The notes: a model not told the origin generated them from the sequence alone. A DNA stretch of 64,000 bases from Lethocerus indicus (GCA_019843655.1 JACDQD010000003.1:13084925-13148924); one strand, 5' to 3'. Shown: positions 12,301-26,156, numbered from the stretch's first letter. A program made the numbers and translations.

Positions 12301-14470
12301 GACTGGTTGACTGGGAATTCCAGTTGTACTAAGGCTTGTTTTCATAATTTCAAAAGGATAATGAGCGATATTTCCTTTCAGAATTCGATAATTGAGCGCA
12401 TTGGTTCTATTGTATATGCGATTCATAAACGGAAGGCCCGATAGACGAGGGTGGTCGACAGCCAACTCCCACTGCGTTGTTAACATCGTTCCAGAATAAT
12501 TGTTTCCTTCCCACCCGGGACGGGTTTTTAATGTTCAGTCCGGCCCACGCCTAGTGCAAGGGCACATTCTTAAGCGCAACTTGAGCCCAGTTGTCGTCCG
12601 TGCGAACCCATAAATCAACCTATGTTGTCTCCGTGTAGCGTCGAAGGTGCCTCGATGACCGCTTCTCGATATTTAGTCCATATTGGCGGCCCGGAATAAG
12701 CTGTAAACCTGAATCTGTATCACACGGCTTTCGTTACTGACTGTATTCGAAGCCATACATTATTCATGGAAGTTATTCCAGTCGTTCCAGTTATTTCATT
12801 GGGGCTCTTTTTTAGGTCCGCTTCCACGCGTGGGACGCCATGTCTAATAATGAACAACGCTCGTGCCGTTAGCAACACGCTGTATATTACTAACGGAACG
12901 CCGAGAAGCGGAAACCGGTCTTAACATAGAACCAAACTGCGCCAAGCGAAATAACGTTGTTTTTTTTATAATTCCGCTCTGGACGGCATGTCTTTGTGGC
13001 CGCTCTTTAAATAATGCCTTCTTAGCTAGACTGCTGTATTCCGGGCTTAAAACCAAACTTGAGATGTCTATTTTTAATGCCTTACTCACAGGATGTCCGT
13101 TGAAGATCTTTGATTACTTCAATTGTGTTTAATTGTTACTGTGCGAAATTATATATTATTAAGGAACCTGCGTATTAAGTGCGATATCGGGAGTAGTTAA
13201 TTTACGAACCATCCTGAATATAATCAAAACTCTATATACTTTTATTCCAATGAGTACGTTAAAACAAAATTTATTTCTGTACTCGAAAAGTTTTCGAGTT
13301 AGCTCTCAAAGCGTGGGCTACCGTAGTTAATAACCCGAATAAGGAGCCTGTGTGAAATGTTTATTGCGTTCCGTCGGAATTGAGGAGTTCTGCTGGCGTT
13401 CATCTCAATATTTCGGCCACGCTTCGCGAATTTTGGCCACCAAAGCGGAAAGAGAACTCGGATGTACGCACGGATTTTAATGTGCAATCGCCGAAGTTGC
13501 TTCAATGGCGTGCTACCGGCAGTAATTTCCTTAGCAGACTCATTGGAGTAAATTAATTCAGCAGTTATTTCATGACATTTGGTTATATAACGAATCGGTA
13601 CGTTTCCCTTTCCTGGACGCAGGGAACAGAATAATATTTAACAAAAATTGCAGCCCATCGCCCTCATTTCGGTATATATTTCATCAAAATACAGATAGTG
13701 ACAGTACTTTGAAGATATGCAATAGAATAATATACAATTAACCTATTTTGAGAACCTGGCCTTAGGGAATCATCAAGGATGTTATTTACAGACAAGTATT
13801 TATGACCTCCCATATATCATGTTTTTTTAATAGACGGAAAATAATAAGTTTAAAAAATTTAAGTGATTGTAATCGGCTACTTTTTTTAGTTGGCTCACAT
13901 TTTTGCATAGTTACTGACTACGCCCGCGGCTTAACCAGTTTCTAAGTATGTCTTTGAGCCATATACTGCTTTCGGATTAGCGGTTTTAGAATTAACCTCG
14001 ATTATTATTCTAACTTTTAAGACCACTTCGGCCAAATCTCATTTGAATCTGCGGTTTTTATTATTAATTTGGTAGCATCTAGGTAAACCTGCTTTATATC
14101 GCCGAAAATGTATTACTGCTTTAACTGGACTGGAGATAATCACAAATGAAATTTTGAATATATTTCTTTTTATTTCAAATTATTTATTCTGTGACAAATT
14201 TCTCCTATGGCTGTGGGGCTAGCACCGTTTTAAGTTTTAGTTTAAGAATTTAGTATAATGTTAGGGAAGCGAATGTCGGTACTATGTCAGTTATTCCTGT
14301 ACTGAAAACAGTTAATACGCGGATCATCGGTGGTTTCTATACGGTGCATTGAACACAGATAACTGTTTCGTTATGTCATAGGCATTTAAATATTTGAATA
14401 CAGTCGAAGGATAGGATTAAGTGTTGGGTTATGACCCGGAACGTTTGCGCTGTCGTATCCGTGTGAGAAG
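9385..14470. other. long AT-rich stretch, nothing recognised
   Basis: About 5 kb of AT-rich DNA. Frames are at most 89 codons and none is recognisable. Moderately GC-rich patches occur at about 10200-10290, 10800-10980 and 12420-12690. No RNA gene, long repeat or transposon end was recognised. Confidence 0.55.
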
Positions 14471-14475
14471 AGAAC

Positions 14476-14494
14476 CCCCCGTTTCCCACGGGGG
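14476..14494. repeat. perfect 7-bp GC hairpin
   Basis: Arms cccccgt (14476-14482) and acggggg (14488-14494) are exact inverted repeats around a 5-nt loop, ttccc. It lies in a small GC-rich block of about 14440-14560. In an animal genome this has no assigned role. Confidence 0.7.
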
Positions 14495-15203
14495 ACCTGC
14501 GGTCAACCGAGCTTCAGCCCCTCCCCAGACCGCATCGGGTTCCATCCCTCAACGACATCTCTCTTCGGATCGAATGTACGACAATTGACACAACTAATTG
14601 GGGACATAGGTGTTTACTTCCTTCTACTTTCATTTGGTACAAATTACACCCCCGGTTCTGCAGTTCATCATTCTGAAAGTCGCTACGAATGCATTTAGTA
14701 TTTGGAGGTTCCACGAGAAAACACTGAAATATGACAACAAATGAAACTAATTGTACTGGACCTGATGATCGCTCCTTACAAGCTGTTCTTATAGTCAAAG
14801 TGGCTTACTATATTATTGGGGGAATTCTGCGGAAAATACTGAGATTGTCGATAATCCAGAAACTCCCCGGGGCAGTAAAATAATTTAAGTTAAACTTTGT
14901 AAATAGTTTTTATAACACGTAATAAAGTTTATGATTCTGTGAGAATAAAATATCAATTCGGGTGGTCAAATGAAAACCGGTAGAAGAACCAGATTAATTA
15001 CAACAGAGAAGAGGTCTTGCATTATATTCCCTTGCCCTGATTTTTCGATCGGCCTCCAAAGCGGACTGCGAAATATTCGGCCTCGCGAAGCCAATAATCA
15101 TCGATTACTCGGAACGAATTCCGTTTCGGCTGCGTATACTATTTTAGAACGCGTTACCTTTTTTTTGTCGGCCGGTCGCCCGACTTTTGAACAACGGGAG
15201 TGA

Positions 15204-15230
15204 CCGGGGGCGCCCCCCCCCACCCCCCGG
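15204..15230. repeat. G/C-run hairpin, possible quadruplex or i-motif DNA
   Basis: A run of five G (15206-15210) is followed by runs of nine C (15212-15221, with its flank) and six C. The arms ccggggg and ccccccgg can pair. Another run of five G begins at 15235. Homopolymer G/C runs of this kind can form non-B structures and are often length-variable. It directly follows the stop of a 77-codon frame (14970-15203) that has no recognisable product. Confidence 0.65.
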
Positions 15231-15240
15231 ATGTGGGGGC

Positions 15241-18200
15241 GTTACATTATTCATCAGAGGAAAGCCGGCCAAAACTAATATTTGATATTCGCCGGACCGG
15301 ATTTCATCACGATTGGTTTTTGAATCGAGATTTTATGCCTAGCGGATACTCATAAATCCAGTATTGATCATATTCTAACCACAAATTGAAGTTATTTATC
15401 CGTATCATTTATAAATTACATTATTTAGTAAATATTTGGATATATTGAGGATTGAGGTGAGAATGAGTGTTCAAACTTTGTTTGAAGGGGAATCTATGGG
15501 AAGTAAGTCCTGTATTTTACCGCGGGGTTGAATAATATGAACTTTTTCTTATGGCGAATTCTTCATAAAAAGAGAGATGCAGGTCTTAGAGAATGAAGCT
15601 CCTTTTTGGGTTCCCCAAAGTTTTAGACTATCACCGGGTGTATGATTTCCTCTGAGTGTGATTCATTGAGTCATGAAACGTCTAAATATAGCGGCTACAT
15701 TACTGCTGCTTCGGACCCAAGGGGAGAGTAAGCGGACTATCGTGCTGGGCAAGTTCGAAGCGGCGCAGATGAACCGACCGAACTTGAACCAACTTTAAAA
15801 GTCGGTCTCTAATCTCTGGGGGATAAATCAGGACTTTTTTGCGGCTCGGGCGGGGCGGAGGGGACAGCCTGGACTGCGGGGGGGGAACTATCCCGGCGTG
15901 GGCGTCATAATTGCAGGCCTCGCGGGGAGGCCTCGCTCCCGGCCATCGTGATTTACTCCGGCTAACGGGCCCGATTCACGGCCCAGTGAACAAAACGGAT
16001 CGTAACTAGTTTTGAACTTCATTAATTTCGATTGCGATTTTTGTTTTACCGGAGCGGCGTGGGCTGGCCCCCCCTTGATTGATAAGAGCCTGCCGGAGGC
16101 GTGCACCCCGGCCACGAACTCATCCCCATTTATCTCTCCTCTACAACTCAAACTTGTGAGGGCGTAATTTTGCGCTGAGGATTCCGCTACCTTCTCCACC
16201 CCGCCTCAAAATATACTATCTTATCTAGGATTTCAGTTGAAAACATTCGATAATGGAATTGACCGATCGCCTACTTACTCATTTGGATGGTGATTAAATT
16301 TCACTATCGGCGTGACAATTATATTTCAAGCCGTATGCTAATAGGACCAAACAATCTAGAGGAGACAGAAAATTGAAAGAGTGGTGTAATTCTCTATTAG
16401 ATGGCAGCGATAGCGAGCTCCCCTTATTGAAAACCCATCATTGAACGATCCCCCAAAAGATTTTAACCTACGGAAAGATATTAAATATAATGTTCCGGCG
16501 ATGTGATATTCCGAATTATCGTGGAGGTCCCCCCTACTTATATGCACTGACTGAGACGGTAAAGTACTGCCTATGTATTCGTTATTGACAGAGCAGTCGG
16601 GAATCGATTTGTCCCGACGTCGGGTAAAACATTTGAGCGAGCGATGGGGCGGTCACAAGCCGGCGGGGTAAGCGGCCGGTGCTTATTACGAAGTCGGGAC
16701 CATTCTCCATATTGTCGGCCGGTCATTAAAATACCTCGGCTATAGTGGCTCGGCTAAGTGCTCCGCGTACGGCTTCCCCTACATGGTCAAACTAACGAAC
16801 CAATTTATCGTCGCTCGATTTAAAACCCGAACCGGAGGAGAGAGAAAAAAATGAGCGTTTACCGAGTGGCCGAATACAGAGGCCCGGGGACGGACTGAGC
16901 CGCTCATTAGGGGCCGGGCATGCGGCCACACCGGCCACGATTGTACCTTAATTATATCATTAGTAGCCGGCTTCTTATGAAACCGGCAGCGCGCCACATC
17001 CACACTCAATTGTGCAACGGCACTAGATCCTGCACTTACGCGCTTTGGCTCAACTCCACTTCTCCGATAGGTAAACGGCAAACAATAGTTCCTTAAATGT
17101 TACTTCGAGTGTGCACCGATCAAATAAATAAATGGCCGTTAGCGTTTCCGTCGATTCGTTCCATGGAAGGAATCGTTCGTTGCGCGTAGTATGAGAACGA
17201 CCGTAGGGTGGTAACAGAGCTGGGGTCACCCTTGTGGGTCCGATTGCCCCGGCCGCGTAAAAAAATCGCGCCGGATCTTATCGGAAAGTCCGGGAGCGGA
17301 CTGGCAACCTCCGAAAAGAAAAAGAAACGGAAAACGACCTCTCGGAGTAGAGATAAATCTTTCTCTTCGGATAATTAGATTTCCCCAGCTGTGAATAACG
17401 GTGGAACCGTTTCCATCGGGGCGGTCTCTCTCCCCCTCTCTCACAGCACCTTTCTTCGAGTGAAGGGGAACACCGGTAGTGCCGATAAACGGCGGAAGTG
17501 AATTCGAGTCGGCCACTCGGCTTCCTGTGTATAAAACGCGGTAATGGTCTCGCGAAGAAATTCAACGACCGTCTGGATAATGGAGTTTTTGGCGGCAGCC
17601 AATTTGGTTAATATTTTCGGAAATGCATAGATAGATAGAATTTCTTAGGATTGAATGGTCCGGTCTGAACCAAACACTTTGTATCGCCGTTGTTCTGCCT
17701 AATATTCAATTTTAGCACTACCTCTCCGTTCAAACCATCGTTTTCATAGCGTGAAAGTAGGCCGGCGCCTTCCGTTCTATAAATTTAAATACGTCCACTT
17801 AAAAATCGTAGGAAAGGGGCAAGTTCGTATCGTAAGTAGCCTCCGTTTTATAATTTTATCATAATTTCACGGCGGTGTCTTCGTGCGTAGGGGATACGAG
17901 AAGCGGAGTCTAATTGGGGGTCCGTGAGTATCGTCACTCACGCCTCGGACGCGTTGATTGGGCACGGAGTCCCATTTATAAAAGGGCTCTGATCCTCTAA
18001 TTTCCTAGTCGGGTTCGGGCCCCTATCTGGGCCGGTGATGCCGGCGGGACCGGGCAAAAAGTCCCATCGGGCATAGCAAATCATGTTGCTGAATTGCCGG
18101 GGCCCGCCCGCCCAAAGAACCCCCCGGTAGGTAATTGGCCGCCCGTCCCGCATAAATCTCGGCGAACTTCCGGGAGCACTATTCTCGGACCGTACAATTT

Positions 18201-18766
18201 TTCGGATGATGAACGAGGCCATTAAAGACAGCGGGAAATATATTTCAATTTCGGTCCCTTTCTCGACCAATTTTTTTTTTATACTGCAGCATCTTATCTT
18301 CTTCCGCGGCAACTCAAAGGACCCGCCGAAATGCGGCATCTCATGATTGCGTTGTCCAGCCGAGATTCCTTGCTCAGTTTAAAATTCAGAGGTATTAGGG
18401 ACGCGTTTAATATCTTGAATCATTTTGTACCATTCGTCTTAATTTTTTTGCCGGAATAAGTTATAATTCTGATAAATTATAACGTCATTGAAAATTCGAA
18501 TTGATTCGAGGTTGAGGGAGCTAATTAAGACTGCATTAACTAGATAAGTCTATATGCAGATCAAATGCGGGTCAGATAAATCCTAAATAACCTACAGTTA
18601 AGAACTACCTAAGAAACTAATTCTCAACAGGGTGCTATCAGTACCAATGTCCAAATATAACTATAGGAGGTTTGGAATAATGAGGAGCGATTGATGGATG
18701 ACTCCGAAATAACTGATAGACACAGCTGATAAAACTCTGCGTCAAAATGAAACACCTCCGTTCAGG
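15241..18766. other. GC-rich, CpG-containing region with no recognised gene
   Basis: GC-rich blocks lie at about 15690-16200, 16600-17600 and 17880-18350. Minus-strand frames of 103 (16199-15888), 100 (17081-16779), 96 (17516-17226), 95 (17565-17278) and 133 codons (18339-17938) are open; two overlap each other in different frames and none is recognisable. The octamer aggcctcg occurs twice in close succession near 15915-15935. Unmethylated-looking CpG-rich blocks in otherwise AT-rich non-coding DNA are candidate promoters or enhancers, but no TATA box, initiator or start site is evident. Confidence 0.5.
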
Positions 18767-21402
18767 TCAAAGTGCGTCGAAAAAAGCTACGGACTTAATA
18801 TGCAAATATAGATTAGGAGACTGATATTTCTCATATTCATCGTCAAACACTGATGTAACACAAGTGACGTCAAACGACCTCTGTTCGGTGATAATGCAAC
18901 CTTTCAGGCGTTCACGAAACGACAACCCCCCGACACCTTTAATACAATTCACTCTTTTGCGACGGCCCCCCGCTGTCGCAAGTCCTATCCACTCCCGAAG
19001 AGGCCGGCAGATTTCTTCACGGGCGTTGACGGCAAAATTGTTTCGCACTGCTCACAATTCAATTTAACTCGCTTCCACTGGCTTCGAATAGATGTCCAAG
19101 GTCCTCTCTAAAATTTTTACGCCTTGTCAAAACAATAAATAATTGGGTCCAAATGAAACAATGAAAAAATCGATCAATGCGAACTGCACTCAAATATACC
19201 AAGAAAAAATTATAAAAATGAGAAATTATATTAATAAAATATACCCAGATGTAGTAACAATTTGGTAGTTATACAAAACTGCGGCAATTTTCGTACAATT
19301 AATTTAAATTAGGTCAGCTATTACACACACGAGAGTATCCTACTCGTATGGTGTAAAGGAATGCTGCCTACTTTATTACTCCGATAGCCTTGATTCGCTA
19401 TTACATTGCTTAATGGAGTGCCCTGTGTTAAACACAGCCAGAAACAGGGACATGGAGGTATTCGCACGTGTGTGTAAGTCTGTGTTCGAAAATGGAATCG
19501 TAAATGATACGTTTAATTAAATGTTTCATTTTCGAAACAGACAAAAAGCGCATTTACTGTTTTGTCAGAGTATTATGCACTTCGCTACATTCTTCAATAT
19601 TACTTAATATTGAATTTTTATTAACAAGATAAATAATTATTTAAAGCTTAATTAATAAAAATAATAATAGCAGCTCACTTAATAGTCAGCGATACATCAT
19701 TATTCATTTTCACAGTTATACGCTAATGTATTACGGGCTAATATATATGTATTTAAAAAAATATTCAGATTTCGTACGTGGGCCAAAAAAATTAATTCTC
19801 AAATATTCGAACGAATTCTCAAATTCGAAAATATTTCTCTATATGTTACATACACTTTTGGCTTTCAATTCGACTGATACTATTCAATATAGCAATATAG
19901 GTCTTTTAGTATCATTTTCTACTTATCGCTGTTTAATAAAACAGGCTAATGGGTTTGTCGTGGCACTGTCCATCTGACAGTAAGAAGACCCTCGAGAAAG
20001 AAGAACCGCGAGAAAGCGGATGAACAGCTAGCTCATCATGGAAACGTTCGGGTCGTTAACACACAGTGGATATAAAATAAATTTAAACAACACAATAATT
20101 GCAATAATAAAAACGAACGACCTTTCAACGCTTTCTGGCCGCCCGGATTAATAACTGGTTGGCACAAGTTTTCGAAATTATTCCTCCGGTTTTTCAGCGG
20201 GCTATCGCGTGCCAACTGAATTTCAATGGACATTTGGCGGGCGTGGCTCCCGGCTACTTCATATCCCGACAATTGGGTTAGGGGAGCCGCCGGCCTCGCT
20301 TTATATGGAGAAGTGCCACCGACCCGTAAAAATATCCCAGCCGGATAAATTATATTTTAAATTATTAAACATACACTAATTTTATCGTGACGCCAACTTG
20401 ACAAGTCGTCACACTACGATCCATTTTCGGATATGTCTATTCTCTGGGCGCCGGCCGCGATGCTAATTCGTGCGGCGGAGGAAATAACGCGTGTCACAAT
20501 TTGCATTTTTACGAATAAATGTCAGATAAAAACTCGGGCTAAATACAGTTAGCCGCGCAGCTGTTCCTATGAAACGGGGTGCGGTGAAAACAAAATAAAT
20601 ATGGTGGGTTATATTATACTAACGAGGTTGAAATTGTAGCTATGTAATCCGTGTGTATATTTCTTGAAATTTAACTGCTTTTAACCGCTTTGGGAGTTCG
20701 GAAAATATTACTAATTGAACTGGTTGATTCGTTTACGGCCAAATGACCATGCTCCTAAAATAGGCAAGAAGCTTACCCCGAGAATACTACTTACCTAGGG
20801 CTGTATTTGTTGATTTTCCGCCATAAGAGTCGAGAAACAGACGCTACCGGTTAATTGGACGTCAAATTTAATTATTTTATGTATTAATTGTCCTATTATC
20901 GGCCAATATTCGTGCTGAAGGTCGAGTAGAGAGACGCATCTTTGAGTATATTTGTTGAATGTCTAATTATGTCTAACACCCAAGGATTAACACATCCATG
21001 ATACTGAAACTGAAAAGAACTTCTGTTCGTGTCATTATCTAAATCACCAGAGTGGTGATACATTACGGAACCTGTTACGGAACGTAGTTTGGACCATCTG
21101 ATCTATAAATCATATTGGAGTCTATCGAGTAGATTTACACTAGATTACATTAATTTTAAAAATTGTTCATAATATTTGTAAATATTTTATTTAATTATAC
21201 CCCGTTTCCTGCCTGTATATTATAGAGATTATTCTTGTCAAGTGGTCCCGTCAGATCAAAAATACCTCCAGATACCGAAAAATCTCGTAATATATTAATA
21301 AGCTCGGTATGTGCCTAATTCACCCCCACCGAAATGTTTCGCCCGGGAAGGTTGAAAAAGAGGAATTTCCGGGATTGATCGGGTTCTGACCGTTACATGG
21401 CA

Positions 21403-21407
<5 letters not shown>
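18767..21407. other. gene-less, mostly AT-rich stretch
   Basis: Frames of 93 codons or fewer, none recognised. A perfect donor-like sequence on the minus strand at about 20791-20798 has no credible exon behind it. A GC-richer patch lies at about 20440-20480. Confidence 0.5.

Positions 21408-21469
<62 letters not shown>
21408..21469. repeat. (GA)n microsatellite, about 62 bp
   Basis: An uninterrupted GA/AG tract of about 31 units on the plus strand. Long GA tracts are polypurine/polypyrimidine DNA and, in flies, GAGAG is the binding core of GAGA factor (Trl); whether such a factor acts here is unknown. It encodes a Leu-Ser repeat in a minus-strand frame (21650-21393), which is therefore considered spurious. 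Confidence 0.95.
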
Positions 21470-21472
<3 letters not shown>

Positions 21473-21948
21473 ACCCTGGTTTGGAATTCATTCTCCCAGA
21501 CGGGGCTATCAGAGCGCGCTCGACCGCAACGTCGTGAGATACAACAATCCGCCGGGAATTATAATTACTCCGACAATCGACACGGCCGGTTTTCCTCCTC
21601 GGCCGCGTACCGTTACAGAGTATATTCTTTAATACCCCATTACAATACAAGCCGCATAAGATCGTTAAAATGAATTAAGATATTGGAAAGAGATAAGGGG
21701 TCTCAATTTTACCCCGTCTATCTATGCAAAATATTTATGAGAAGCGCCGTGTAATTACTGGCGGCTCCGCTATACGTGTCCCGGCTGCCATTAGGCGAAT
21801 TCGGTACACCGCCCAGAAAGATGTTATATTATACTCGATAAAATTAATATTATCACGTTGATTACGATAAGTTAATTCTATTGTTCGAAAAATGTTTAAT
21901 TCGATTCGGTATAAGAACTCCGTCTGTAATCAATGCACGAGGGTCCGT

Positions 21949-22455
21949 TCATACTACCCGATTACAAGTGATGACGACTACGATTAGTTGATTTACCGCA
22001 AAGTAAACAAGAATACCACAGAAATTTGCAAGTTTATTTATTATTATTATCATTTGCTCATAATAGAAAATCATTAAACTATCATTAAGCAATCGTATTA
22101 ATGTCGCCGCACTGTATAGTGGCGGCCGAAAGAGAGGCAAGTCAATCGAATTTGAACGATCAAAGGATAATCCGAAACCTGTTGAGCTTCTTCCTGAATA
22201 TCTTTGACTGAGTACCCATCTGCGTAATGAGTGCTGAGTAGAGGGAGGGTCTTCAGACCCGACCGGGGTGCATGGAATGTGGCAGGATGAATTCTCGAGA
22301 GTTGAGTGGAGAGGGAACCACGGCGAGGGCAGACCCATAGGAAATCCTAAATTACCGAGTTCCCCCGCTAGCCCGAACGCCCCTACCCTGTAATAAAGCG
22401 AGAGAAGAACAATAAAGTTGAGGAACAATGGTAACGAGAACGGGCCCGGGCTCAA
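21949..22455 (-). other. unassigned 168-codon open frame
   Basis: The frame starts at ATG (22455-22453) and ends with a stop at 21949-21951. Its first 30 residues and last 40 are rich in hydrophobic residues, which could read as a signal or membrane segments, but the hydrophobic ends reflect T-rich codons in AT-rich DNA. No domain is recognised, and no splice or polyadenylation context supports it. A second minus frame of 75 codons (22579-22352) overlaps its start. About one frame of this size is expected by chance in the window, so coding status is doubtful. Confidence 0.12.
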
Positions 22456-25090
22456 TCCGTGTCCCGGGAGTGAGCGGCCATTTTGTAATTAGGCGCCCCC
22501 TCCGCCCGCCCATCCACAACCACCACCCCCGCCCATCACCTCCTGGAAGTGTAGCGCTGAAAAATAGGAGGGCCCCCACAACCGCGCAAATAATAATATC
22601 ACGATTTTCGAATTAAACTAACGGAGTTGTTGGGCTCCCCGGGCACCGACCATTCGGGCCAGTTCCGTGAAATTCGCGCTCGCTCGGCCCCAATTAATTA
22701 TACCCGGCCTCTGCCTACCGAAGATACGGAAATTCCGAGCATGCCTTCCTTTCTCACAATAACCTGTCTTATTCTCATTTAACCTCACGGGTGGTTATTG
22801 AAAGGGGTGAATTTAGAAGCCTTAAATCTTATGATCGGATCAAATGATACTGCAGTTGCAATTAATTTCTGGCAAAGAACAAAATATGACAAGGAAACAA
22901 GAATATAAGTTACTCCAGGTCCCTAGGATATTTGGGCCTTTTCACAGAAACATAAATCAGTACATCGAATAATCCCTTTCCCCTTTTAAAGTCCTAACAA
23001 TCAGGCAGGACAGGCCTGAGAGGGAGTTGTGTGTCCAGTGAGTGGTGCAACAGCTAATTCTTGTCCTCTGTGTGCTTGCCTTGTGTTCTAAATTATTTAA
23101 TAAAGAGTTGTTCCTTTTCTTTCTTTTTAAACATTTTCATTTGGGACCAAGAAACATAAGTTATATATACATACGTTGAGTACAAAACTTGTCTCGGAAA
23201 AACTAGGCTGCGTTTGGACAACTCGTTTTTTTCTTGTAGGGCACAAGTGCGACCAGATGTAAATTTAAATATTTAAAGTGGTAATGAACGCTTAAAATTC
23301 AATGCGTACTACCCAACGTGCAAATAATGTATTATGCAGATTAGATTTAAATCGAACTCTCGCCGATCGGACTGTTAATCTACTGGCAAAAGCCGTTCGA
23401 ATTTATCTAAATATAGACAGTTTCCATTGGAATCCGACCGGACACCTACGATAATTTGATACTTGTGTATAAATGGAAAACATAAATCAATCGCGAGCAT
23501 TTTCTACAAAAAACCCGACAAATTTAAAGTGCCTTTTGTTATAAGTTATTTTAATAGATGAATAGTAAAACGCTTCAAGAAATATTTCCCTGCCGAAGTT
23601 GTACCTTCTTAGGAAAATTATTTCACTAATTGCTATTACAGCAAGCTTATGTTCCACATTTTCACAAATTCCAACCGACCTTTGGTAGATTCTTGTATAT
23701 TCGCACGAAGAATAATAGTTTTAATAATGCGATTATATTATTCTTCACATTCCATAAATTCTACTGGAGCCTTTAACCTCCGGTTTTAATTACGTTTTGA
23801 ACATAACGCGGAAAACAAGATAAGAATGTTCCGATTTCAACGGGATGCATCGTTGGCACAGAGATAAATGAACTCAACGATGAGCTCACTTAACCGAGAG
23901 GGGATCAGTTAACTCTATATAACAAACTGAAAAACTATATAATCCGTTATTACGGTATACGGGTAGAATTGAGAAAAAAAAGGCGGATAGAAGGAAGGGA
24001 GGGAAAAAACAAACGAGACACAAGCAGGAGAGCAAAGTGAACTAGTGGAAGACAGTCTGCCGAGAATGCTATGCTGCCGAGACTGAAGAAGAGGCCCCTC
24101 GCCGGACCGGTTTCTATTAAAATGATTTAAACCCCCGGTCGAGCTGCGACAACTATTGGCTAAGCGCAAGAAAAATAAAAACCATTCCCTATTTTTATTA
24201 TTTAAATCCAGGCCGCTCACCCGGCCGACGACAGCTCTCCGTCAAAACGTGCTCATCTCTAGCCCGAGGGCTATTTGAATATTTTTCTCGTCTGGCTCGG
24301 AAAACGATGTTTACATGTTCCAGACCTTAAACCGGCGCACCGGTCACTATTTATATGAGGGAAGAGCACAACTTATATTATGTCCCATAATATGGATGAT
24401 ATATATATTCTTGCCGGCCAACTAAATTTAATGTCTCTTGTGCTTGATCGCGTCACATCCGATATCGTTTGACAGGGTTCATGGATCCCCCGGGGAGAAT
24501 AGTGCGTTAGGGGACCACGTGAAGTAGTCCCAGGAGGAGGCCATTTGTATGTGAGAAGAACCGGAGCATGCTGCGCTTTCACAACATTACCTTCTTGCCA
24601 GTAAATTATTTATACAAAACGCTTTTCGAACTCGAAACGGAATTTTAGCTTCAGCGCGATCCAAGCGAGGGACAGCTGGGTATTTCTGAAATGCTGGGAA
24701 TCCAGGCTAGAAATATCCGCGAAATGGGCAAATTCGCGGACATGGTTCCACATTGCGCACGCTTTTTCATAATTTGCAAGTGTGACTCAGTTTTTGTTGC
24801 AGTTATTATTTCGTATTTGGACCTTATTACGGAGTGATATCTTGTAATTATGATAATTTTTAAGCGAATCAATATCGTCTGATATTTGCCGAGGACCTTT
24901 TGCCAACCCCAACAATTGTCGGTTAACATCGGAAATTTCACCGTAGACTGTTTACTTATCAGTCTTGTGAAGTAATCTGAGGAACGTCTATATCAGTGTT
25001 GTATATAGAAAGTACCTAATACTTACCACCCACAAAATTACATTTAATTATATTAAAATTAGTTTACTTACTTGGATTATTAAAAAAGAG
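22456..25090. other. gene-less stretch
   Basis: GC-rich with C-runs until about 22740, then AT-rich. Frames are at most 101 codons (24220-23915, minus) and unrecognised. Smaller GC-rich patches lie at about 24200-24340 and 24460-24560. No RNA gene or repeat was recognised. Confidence 0.5.
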
Positions 25091-25098
25091 TTATCTCT

Positions 25099-25124
25099 AT
25101 TTCGATATTTTTCATTATCGAAAT
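25099..25124. repeat. perfect 9-bp hairpin
   Basis: Arms atttcgata (25099-25107) and tatcgaaat (25116-25124) flank an 8-nt loop. The stem is too short for a microRNA precursor. A hairpin of the same geometry, 9-bp arms with an 8-nt loop and a related ttcga core, is at 27327-27352. Confidence 0.7.
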
Positions 25125-26156
25125 GTAGCCCCATAAAATTGAATGGCAAGTACACAACGTTTTACTCGAATCTTTTTTTTATAATTATTATATTGCCTCC
25201 CGAGAAGACGCGCATTATCGATGTAGGAATCCAAACGGAATCGATAATAAAAGAGTAATTTACATCCTAGGGCCGTATCTTCCAAATTTATTCGTGGAAT
25301 TATAGTTTTCCCTTCCCCTCGATAAACGTTTGCATTCTTTAGATAACCGAAAAAGTAAGCTTCAAAAAAACCCACGGCGGCCATCCGGTGAAAGTCCTGA
25401 ATATCTTTTTTGTTATTGAACAATGGGCCAATCGTCCGGCTTTATCTCGGCTCTCCTCCGCCTGAACTTTATTGCCGGCCCTGTAGTCGTAAACTCCTTC
25501 TTTGTTTATATTTTGTCTCTCATTTTTTCCTCCCTTTATTCCTCCTCAACGGTTTAACGGGCCGCCGGAAACGCTCCCGGGAAAGAGATATGAAGGGGGC
25601 CGCCGATAACCGGAAATTAATATTTAACGTCCGGTGAGAAACGGGCGAAACCTTATCGCGGTACATCTCAAACTGACGGCGGTCGGAACGTTACTGTCCC
25701 CGATTCCCGCCGGTATTGTCTGTTCTTCTGTGGATACCCAAAAAAGTAACGGTAGTTCTTTTTTCTCAGTAAACCGTTACACATTTAATTTTTTTCCGCC
25801 CCGATTTAAACAGCATTAAAAGTCGTGTATTCATTCAATAAAAAATGTGATTTAATAGAACATTCATTCCACAACGATTCAGATTAGCACTGCGCAATGA
25901 ATTCGAATGCCTTCATTCTACTCTCGAATATCTTCCAAACATCTTTGCACCCCTATATTCCTAACAAGCTATATACTTTTTTATTCGTATAATTTCTGTT
26001 TGTACTTTGATTGCGAGTTATTTATATGCCTTCGTAATATCCTTGACTAATTCGGGGAAATCGAAATGAAAATGAAACTTGTTTTTAAAGGTTAGGAATT
26101 TAAGAAGGTTAATATAAAGTAATAAGTTTCATTTTTTTTACGTCTCGGGTTAAGAC
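25125..26156. other. gene-less stretch
   Basis: Frames up to 102 codons (25423-25115, minus) have no recognisable product. Sequence from 25430 to 25740 is moderately GC-rich and CpG-containing; the rest is AT-rich. Confidence 0.5.

Noticed and set aside
20761..20840. Minus-strand perfect donor (tag before gtaagt) preceded by a short ATG frame of nine codons
   Set aside because: The short frame ends in a stop codon exactly at the donor, and no acceptor-like tract precedes it. A non-coding first exon is possible but unsupported.
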